Origin: Gammaproteobacteria bacterium
GTDB lineage: Bacteria; Pseudomonadota; Gammaproteobacteria; Steroidobacterales; Steroidobacteraceae
DNA length: 64,000 nucleotides
NCBI GenBank assembly: GCA_027365225.1
Contig: DAHXNV010000006.1
Span: 1 to 64,000, forward strand
Direction of reading: 5' to 3'
The first letter of the stretch is position 1. The number at the start of each line of letters is the position of its first letter. The translations under genes and the position numbers were made by a program. Positions 58,793-64,000 of this stretch are shown in pieces. The notes beneath the pieces are model-generated. The model had not been told where the DNA came from, ran no database searches, and saw only the letters and a program-made list of their open reading frames with translations.

Positions 58793-61276
58793 ATGTCGAA
58801 TTCCGCGCCCTGGTTCGTGCACAAGTTCGGTGGATCGAGCGTCGCCGATGCGGCTTGCTTCGAGCGCGTTGCGAGCATCCTCGAGACGAGCGCGGCCGCG
58901 CGGCTGGGCGTGGTGCTTTCGGCCTGCAAGGGCGTCACCGACGCGCTGCTCGAGCTGATCAGCCTCGCCGAGGCACAGGACGAGCGCTACCGCGGCCAGG
59001 TTGCGGCGCTGCGTGAACGCCACATCGCGATCGCCGAGGCGTTGCTGCCGGCCGATGCGCTGCGCCTGTATGGCGCCGGCCTCGATCGCGATTGCCGCGA
59101 TCTGGAGGGCATCCTGCAGACCGTCAAGCTCACGCGAGCCGCCGCGCCGAACGTGCGCGACCTGATCGCCGGGTACGGGGAGATCTGGTCGACGAAGCTC
59201 TTTCATCGCTATCTCGAGTCGCGTGGCTCGCGGCGCGGGCCGTTGCAGTGGATCGACGCGCGGCGCGTGGTGGTGGTCGAGTGGGGGCCGCTCGGGCCCG
59301 CGGTGCAGTGGGACGCCTCGCGCGAGCGGCTCGCCGACCTCGTGGATGCGGACTTCAAGGGTACGCTGATCATCACCGGGTTCATCGCCGCCGACCGGCG
59401 CGGTGTCCAGACCACCCTCGGGCGCAACGGCAGCGATTTTTCGGCATCGATCTTCGGGGCGCTGCTGCGGGCGGCCGAGATCTACATCTGGACCGACGTG
59501 GATGGGGTGTTGTCGGCCGATCCGCGCCGCGTGCCCGATGCCACGGTGATCGATTCGCTTTCATACAGCGAGGCGATGGAGCTCGCCTACTTCGGCGCGA
59601 AGGTGCTGCACCCGCAGACCATGGCCCCGGCGGTGGGCGACGGCATTCCCATTTGGATTCGCAATACCTTCGCGCCGCACAAGCGCGGCACGCTGATCTG
59701 CGCGCATCCGGAGTCGCGCCTGCCGGTCAAGGGCATTACCAGCATCGAGCAGGTCGCGCTGGTGAACCTCGAGGGCGCCGGCATGATCGGGGTTCCCGGC
59801 ACGGCGCACCGTCTGTTCGGGGCGCTGCGCGAGGAAGGCATTTCGGTGATCCTGATCTCCCAGGGCAGCTCCGAGCATTCGATCTGCTGCGCCATCCCGC
59901 AGCGCGAGGGTGAACGAGCGGCGATGGTGATCCGCCGCGCTTTCGAGCGCGAGCTGCTCGAGGGTCACATTCAGAACGTCGAGATCGATCCGGACCTGGC
60001 CATTCTCGCGATCGTGGGCGACGGGATGGCGGGTACTCCGGGGGTGGCGGCCAAGGTGTTCAACGCGCTGGGCGGCTCCGGCGTCAATGTCCGCGCCATC
60101 GCCCAGGGCGCCTCGGAGCGCAATATCTCCGTGGTCATCGAGGGCCGCTCGACGACGCGCGCCCTGCGGGCGGCGCATGCCGGACTGTACCTCTCGGCGC
60201 ATACGCTCTCGGTCGGGATCATCGGGCCGGGCACCGTCGGTCGAGTGTTGCTCGATCAGATCGCCTCGCAGAGTGCGCGCCTGCGCGAGCAGTTCAACCT
60301 CGATCTGCGCGTGCGAGGCATACTCGGCTCGCGCCGCATGGTGCTTGCCGAAACCGGTCTTGCCTGCTCGAACTGGCGGGCCCAATACGAGGGCAGCGAG
60401 CAGCGCGGGGAGCTCGAGCGCTTCATCGAGCATGTGCATGTGGACTACCTGCCGCACACCGTGATCATCGACTGCACCGCGAGCGGCGAGATCGCCGCGC
60501 GCTATGCCGACTGGCTGCGCGCGGGCATCCACGTGATCACGCCCAACAAGAAGGCCAACAGCGCCGAGTTGTCCTACTATCGCGCGCTGCAGGCGGCGCG
60601 GCGCGCCGGCGGAGCGCATTTCCTCTACGAGGCGACCGTCGGGGCCGGTCTGCCGGTGGTGCACACGCTGCGCGATCTGCGCGAGACCGGCGATGAGATC
60701 ACGCAGATCGAAGGGATCTTTTCCGGCACGCTCGCGTATCTTTTCAATATCTACGACGGCGGCACGGCCTTCTCGGACATCGTGCGCGATGCGCGCCAGC
60801 GCGGCTTCACCGAACCGGATCCGCGCGACGATCTGTCGGGAATGGACGTGGCGCGCAAGCTGATCATCCTCGGGCGCGAGATGGGACTCGGACTCGAGCT
60901 CGGCGACGTGCGCATCGAGAGCCTGGTGCCCGCGGGGTTGGAGAGCGGGTCGATCGAGGAGTTCATGGCGCGCCTGGCGGGCTCGGACGGCGCGATGCGC
61001 GAGCGGTTCGAGCGGGCCAGGGCGCGGGGCAAGGTGTTGCGCTACCTCGGGCGCCTGGCCGCCGACGGCCAGGCGACGGTCGGCTTAGCGGAGCTCGATG
61101 CGAACCACCCCTTCGCCAACATCGCGCTCACGGACAACGTGGTCCGCTTCGCCACGCGCCGCTACTGCGACAATCCGCTGATCGTGCAGGGACCGGGCGC
61201 CGGACCGGAGGTGACCGCCGGCGGGGTGTTCGCCGATCTGCTGCGCCTGTCGACCTATCTCGGAGCACGGCTGTGA
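58793..61276 (+). CDS. thrA: bifunctional aspartokinase / homoserine dehydrogenase
   Basis: An 827-residue fusion catalysing steps one and three of the threonine branch. The aspartokinase domain starts FVHKFGGSSVADAACF (about residues 9-24), with TLGRNGSDFSASIF later. Two ACT domains (about 320-465, with GTPGVAAKVFNALGGSGVNVRAIAQGASERN, read in blocks) give threonine feedback control. The dehydrogenase has GIIGPGTVGRVLLDQ (about 475-489) and the KKANS catalytic region. Length and order match ThrA/MetL of gammaproteobacteria. The ATG at 58793 gives the family start. GTGA overlap with thrB. No thr leader peptide or attenuator was recognised upstream. Confidence 0.95.
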   Translation: MSNSAPWFVHKFGGSSVADAACFERVASILETSAAARLGVVLSACKGVTDALLELISLAEAQDERYRGQVAALRERHIAIAEALLPADALRLYGAGLDRDCRDLEGILQTVKLTRAAAPNVRDLIAGYGEIWSTKLFHRYLESRGSRRGPLQWIDARRVVVVEWGPLGPAVQWDASRERLADLVDADFKGTLIITGFIAADRRGVQTTLGRNGSDFSASIFGALLRAAEIYIWTDVDGVLSADPRRVPDATVIDSLSYSEAMELAYFGAKVLHPQTMAPAVGDGIPIWIRNTFAPHKRGTLICAHPESRLPVKGITSIEQVALVNLEGAGMIGVPGTAHRLFGALREEGISVILISQGSSEHSICCAIPQREGERAAMVIRRAFERELLEGHIQNVEIDPDLAILAIVGDGMAGTPGVAAKVFNALGGSGVNVRAIAQGASERNISVVIEGRSTTRALRAAHAGLYLSAHTLSVGIIGPGTVGRVLLDQIASQSARLREQFNLDLRVRGILGSRRMVLAETGLACSNWRAQYEGSEQRGELERFIEHVHVDYLPHTVIIDCTASGEIAARYADWLRAGIHVITPNKKANSAELSYYRALQAARRAGGAHFLYEATVGAGLPVVHTLRDLRETGDEITQIEGIFSGTLAYLFNIYDGGTAFSDIVRDARQRGFTEPDPRDDLSGMDVARKLIILGREMGLGLELGDVRIESLVPAGLESGSIEEFMARLAGSDGAMRERFERARARGKVLRYLGRLAADGQATVGLAELDANHPFANIALTDNVVRFATRRYCDNPLIVQGPGAGPEVTAGGVFADLLRLSTYLGARL

Positions 61277-62214
61277 GCGCGCTGCAATGGGCGAGGGCGT
61301 TTGCGCCGGCCTCGGTGGGCAATGTCGCGATCGGCTTCGACATTCTCGGTTTCGCGGTCGAGGCGCTCGGCGACACGGTGACCGTCAGCCGCACCGAGCG
61401 TCCGGGCGTGACCATCTCGGCGGTGAGCGGTATCGCCGGGGAGCTGCCCACCGATCCGAACGAGAATACGGCCGGCCGGGCACTGCTTGCGCTGTATGAG
61501 GCGCTCGGGCCGCACGGTGGCTTCGATATGCGCATCGAGAAAGGTATTCCTCTCGGCTCGGGCCTCGGCGGCTCGGCGGCTTCGGCGGTCGGGGCGGTGG
61601 TCGCGGCGAACGCGCTGCTCGGGGAGCCTTGCGATCGGCTGCGGCTGCTCACCTTCGCCATGCAGGGCGAGGCGGTGGCGAGCGGCTCGCTGCATGTGGA
61701 CAACATCTCCCCGTCGCTGTTCGGCGGCCTGGTGTTGACCGTCGGTATCGATCAGCCGCGGGTCAAGCGTATTCCGGTTCCGCAAGGGATGCGGGCGGTC
61801 ATCGTGCACCCGCACAGATTTCTCGCCACGCGCGAGGCGCGCGCCATGCTCAAGCGCGAGGTGACGCTGTCGGATTTCGTCTGGCAGACGGCCAACCTGG
61901 CCGGGTTCATATCCGGGTGCTACACCAACGATCTGGACATGATCCGGGCATCGTTTCAGGACGTGGTGATCGAGCCGCAGCGCCAGGCGCTGATTCCGGG
62001 CTTCGCCGCGGTGCGCGCCGCGGCGATGGCCGCCGGGGCGCTCGGCTGCTCGATCTCGGGGGCGGGACCGACGCTGTTTGCCTGGGCGCTGGAGGCGCAA
62101 GCTCCCACGGTGCTCGCGGCGATGCGCGCGCCGCTCGGCGCGGACGGAACCGCACTCGATGAGTGGGTGGTGGAGATGCGCCCGCAGGGCGCGCGCGTCG
62201 TGGCGAGCGGCTGA
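61273..62214 (+). CDS. thrB: homoserine kinase
   Basis: A 313-residue GHMP-family kinase that phosphorylates homoserine. The substrate loop FAPASVGNVAIGFDILGFAV begins at about residue 8, the ATP loop is GIPLGSGLGGSAASAVGAVV (about 92-111), and the third motif is GCSISGAGPTLFAW (about 257-270). The GTG start overlaps the thrA stop (GTGA). It is followed by thrC after 15 bases, giving the thrABC order of enteric bacteria. Confidence 0.96.
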   Translation: MSALQWARAFAPASVGNVAIGFDILGFAVEALGDTVTVSRTERPGVTISAVSGIAGELPTDPNENTAGRALLALYEALGPHGGFDMRIEKGIPLGSGLGGSAASAVGAVVAANALLGEPCDRLRLLTFAMQGEAVASGSLHVDNISPSLFGGLVLTVGIDQPRVKRIPVPQGMRAVIVHPHRFLATREARAMLKREVTLSDFVWQTANLAGFISGCYTNDLDMIRASFQDVVIEPQRQALIPGFAAVRAAAMAAGALGCSISGAGPTLFAWALEAQAPTVLAAMRAPLGADGTALDEWVVEMRPQGARVVASG

Positions 62215-62229
62215 GGCTCGCGGCAGGCG

Positions 62230-63555
62230 ATGGCAACCATGCGGTTCCAAAGTACACGCGACCCGGGGATTACGGCGGGTTTTGGCGCGGCGCTCTCGGA
62301 GGGGCTGGCGCCGGATGGGGGGCTCTATGTGCCGCAGGACTGGCCCGCGATTGCCGCGGCGGACCTGGATGGCGCGCCGGATCTGCCGGCGCTCGCAGCC
62401 CGGTTGATCGGACCGTTCGCCGAGGGCGATGCGCTGGGTGGATCGATGACGTCGATTTGCGCCGAAGCCTTCAGCTTTCCCGCGCCGGTGGTGGAGCTGG
62501 AGTCCGGGCGGCTCGCGGTCCTCGAGCTCTTTCACGGGCCCACGGCGGCCTTCAAGGATTTCGGCGCGCGCTTTCTCGCGGCGTGCCTCGCCCGGCTGCG
62601 CGAGCCCCGGTCGCGTACGCTCACCATCCTGGTGGCCACTTCGGGGGATACCGGCGGAGCGGTCGCCGCCGCATTCCACGGCCGGCCCGGAATCGAGGTG
62701 GTGGTGCTGTTCCCGAAAGGACGGGTCTCGCCCACCCAGCAGCAGCAGCTGACCTGCTGGGGCGGTAATGTGCGCGCCTTCGCGGTGCGCGGCACGTTCG
62801 ACGATTGTCAGCGTCTGGCCAAGCAGGCGTTTCTCGATCAGCCGCTGCGCCAGGCGCGGGAGCTCTCCTCGGCCAACAGCATCAATCTCGGGCGACTGCT
62901 GCCCCAGTCGGTGTACTACGCCGCCACGGCGCTGGCGCTGGCCGGTCCGGGCGGGGAGCCGGTTTCATTCATCATCCCGAGCGGCAATCTCGGCAACGCG
63001 ATGGCGTGCATCTGGGCGCGCCGACTCGGACTGCCGATCGGGGAGGTCGTGCTCGCGCACAATGCCAACCGCGCCGTGCCGGAGTTCCTCGGCGGTGCCC
63101 CGTGGCGGCCGCGACCGAGCGTGGCCACACTTGCCTCGGCGATGGACGTCGGGGAGCCGAGCAACATGGAGCGGTTGCGGGCACTGTATCCGGACGATGC
63201 GCAACTGCGCGCAGCGCTCAGCGCGTGCAGCGTCGATGACGTGGCGATCCGCGCGCGCATCCGCGCCGACTACCGGCGGCTCGGGCGGATCTGGTGTCCG
63301 CATACGGCCGTCGCGGCCGAGGCCTATGCGCGCCTGAGCGGAGCGCGCCGGCGCGCGGGCCGCTGGGTGTTGGTCGCGACGGCCCACCCGGGGAAGTTTC
63401 GCGAGATCGTCGAGCCGCTGATCGAGCGCGAGGTTGCGGTACCGGCATCGCTCGCGGAGCTGTTCGCGCGCCCGAGCGCCTATCGGGAGATCGAGGCCGA
63501 TCTTGGCGCGCTGCGCGAGGCGTTGGCGGGCGAGACGCGGGAGACGGGACGATGA
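62230..63555 (+). CDS. thrC: threonine synthase
   Basis: A 441-residue PLP enzyme converting O-phosphohomoserine to threonine. The N-terminus MRFQSTRDPGITAGFGAALSEGLAPDGGLYVP, seen in parts, is typical. The PLP Lys is in FHGPTAAFKDFGARFLA (about residue 113), the cofactor loop is ATSGDTGGAVAAAF (about 137-150), and SANSINLGRLLPQSVYY is conserved. The ATG follows GGCAGG. The stop overlaps the next gene as ATGA. Confidence 0.96.
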   Translation: MATMRFQSTRDPGITAGFGAALSEGLAPDGGLYVPQDWPAIAAADLDGAPDLPALAARLIGPFAEGDALGGSMTSICAEAFSFPAPVVELESGRLAVLELFHGPTAAFKDFGARFLAACLARLREPRSRTLTILVATSGDTGGAVAAAFHGRPGIEVVVLFPKGRVSPTQQQQLTCWGGNVRAFAVRGTFDDCQRLAKQAFLDQPLRQARELSSANSINLGRLLPQSVYYAATALALAGPGGEPVSFIIPSGNLGNAMACIWARRLGLPIGEVVLAHNANRAVPEFLGGAPWRPRPSVATLASAMDVGEPSNMERLRALYPDDAQLRAALSACSVDDVAIRARIRADYRRLGRIWCPHTAVAAEAYARLSGARRRAGRWVLVATAHPGKFREIVEPLIEREVAVPASLAELFARPSAYREIEADLGALREALAGETRETGR

Positions 63556-64000
63556 GCACTCAGGCACTACGGCCGTTTGTCCCCTGGGCGCTGCTCGCGC
63601 TCCTCGTGGCGCTCGTGATCGCACTGGTGTGGTTCGTACGCTGGTTCCGGCGCAGGCGCGCGCGCAAGGCGTTGCGGCTCGCGGTCACCGCGGTCGGCGC
63701 CGATCATGTGATCGATGCGCTGGTGCCGGACGGCATGGGTGCCGGCTTTCACGTTGATTTCCTGCTCTTGAGCGTGCACGGCATCCTGATCATCGACGTG
63801 CGCGAAGTGCAGGGCAACATCTTCGGCGGCGATCAGATGGCCGAGTGGACCGTGATGGACGGCGCGCATCGGTTCACCTTCGTCAATCCGCAGAGCGGCC
63901 TGTACGATCGCGTCGCTGCGGTGAAGGCCATCGCCGGGGAGGTGCCGGTGGAGGGGCGGGTCGTGTTCACCCGGCAGGGAAACTTTCCGAAGGGATTGCC
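63552..64000 (+). CDS. membrane-anchored NERD (nuclease-related) domain protein, partial
   Basis: The first 149 residues of a protein that runs off the window. One membrane helix (about residues 11-29, WALLALLVALVIALVWFV) is followed by an RRR-rich stop-transfer region. The NERD fold then appears: HVDFLLLSVHGILIIDVREVQGNIFGGD (in parts, about 70-97), where the (V/I)D-x-R/K motif of such nuclease-like domains is recognisable, and FVNPQSGLYDRVAAVKAI. NERD proteins are thought to act in DNA processing, but this is not tested. It overlaps thrC by ATGA, although no metabolic link is known. Confidence 0.75.
   Translation, partial: MSTQALRPFVPWALLALLVALVIALVWFVRWFRRRRARKALRLAVTAVGADHVIDALVPDGMGAGFHVDFLLLSVHGILIIDVREVQGNIFGGDQMAEWTVMDGAHRFTFVNPQSGLYDRVAAVKAIAGEVPVEGRVVFTRQGNFPKGL

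Noticed and set aside
1-64000. CRISPR arrays, prophage, transposons, secondary metabolite clusters, anti-phage islands.
   Set aside because: No regularly spaced repeats, integrase, transposase, NRPS/PKS or known defence genes are visible; composition is uniform apart from short promoter spacers and the patch at 57831.

Overview
This is a gene-dense, high-GC (about two thirds G+C by eye) bacterial chromosome segment. I see no rRNA, tRNA, CRISPR array, insertion sequence or prophage. A Gram-negative gammaproteobacterium fits best, perhaps near Xanthomonadales/Nevskiales. The reasons are lipid A modification genes, a fused bifunctional ThrA, a CysNC fusion, Lon/Hsp20 behind a sigma-32-like promoter, and an outer-membrane beta-barrel protein. 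The taxonomic placement is inference. Many genes overlap as ATGA or GTGA, and GTG or TTG starts are common.

Layout. 0.1-3.4 kb: tandem secreted S10 peptidases (minus strand). 3.6-7 kb: a small membrane protein, a fumarylacetoacetase-family hydrolase, a 3-oxoadipyl-CoA-type thiolase and a divergent AcuI/YhdH reductase. 7.3-9.6 kb: MurJ and a beta-barrel protein. 9.8-17.9 kb: a complete L-Ara4N lipid A modification (arn) operon in which ArnA is split into two genes at distant positions, followed by a quinone oxidoreductase. 17.9-19.7 kb: a divergent Lrp-type regulator and alanine dehydrogenase. 19.8-23.5 kb: cysQ-cysD-cysNC (sulfate activation). 23.6-30.2 kb: beta-oxidation, with an ECH-HAD fusion, a TetR regulator, and a FadN-type HAD-ECH fusion plus thiolase. 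30.6-31.4 kb: a diheme cytochrome c. 31.4-35.4 kb: a Lrp/BkdR-type regulator divergent from a fused E1 alpha-beta and an E2 of a branched-chain 2-oxoacid dehydrogenase.

35.4-43 kb: the phenylacetate regulator paaX divergent from paaABCDE-paaG-paaZ, with a clear sigma-70 promoter lying inside an inverted repeat. 43.3-46.2 kb: hsp20-lon. 46.3-48.4 kb: wrbA and an orphan TAXI-type binding protein. 48.4-56.2 kb: a second sulfur-assimilation block, cysH-cysG-cysK (minus), cysB (plus) and DUF934-cysI (minus), with malQ between cysB and DUF934. 56.3-58.1 kb: a MaoC-like dehydratase, a CitE-like lyase and a DUF7009-like protein, all overlapping. 58.1-58.7 kb: a hypothetical protein. 58.8-63.6 kb: thrA-thrB-thrC, then a membrane-anchored NERD-domain protein cut by the window end.

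Functionally the window is mostly core and catabolic metabolism. Phenylacetate, fatty acids and branched-chain 2-oxoacids all lead to acyl-CoA intermediates, and several fusion proteins and thiolases here could serve these routes. Sulfate assimilation is nearly complete (activation, APS-type reduction, sulfite reductase hemoprotein, siroheme, cysteine synthase, CysB), but no sulfate permease or CysJ-type flavoprotein is present. I found no convincing wholly new system. The most interesting items are regulatory sites (PaaX-type operator/promoter, Lrp half-site array, sigma-32 promoter, a palindrome over a start codon), the split ArnA, and the MaoC-CitE-DUF7009 operon with an unusually AT-rich patch.
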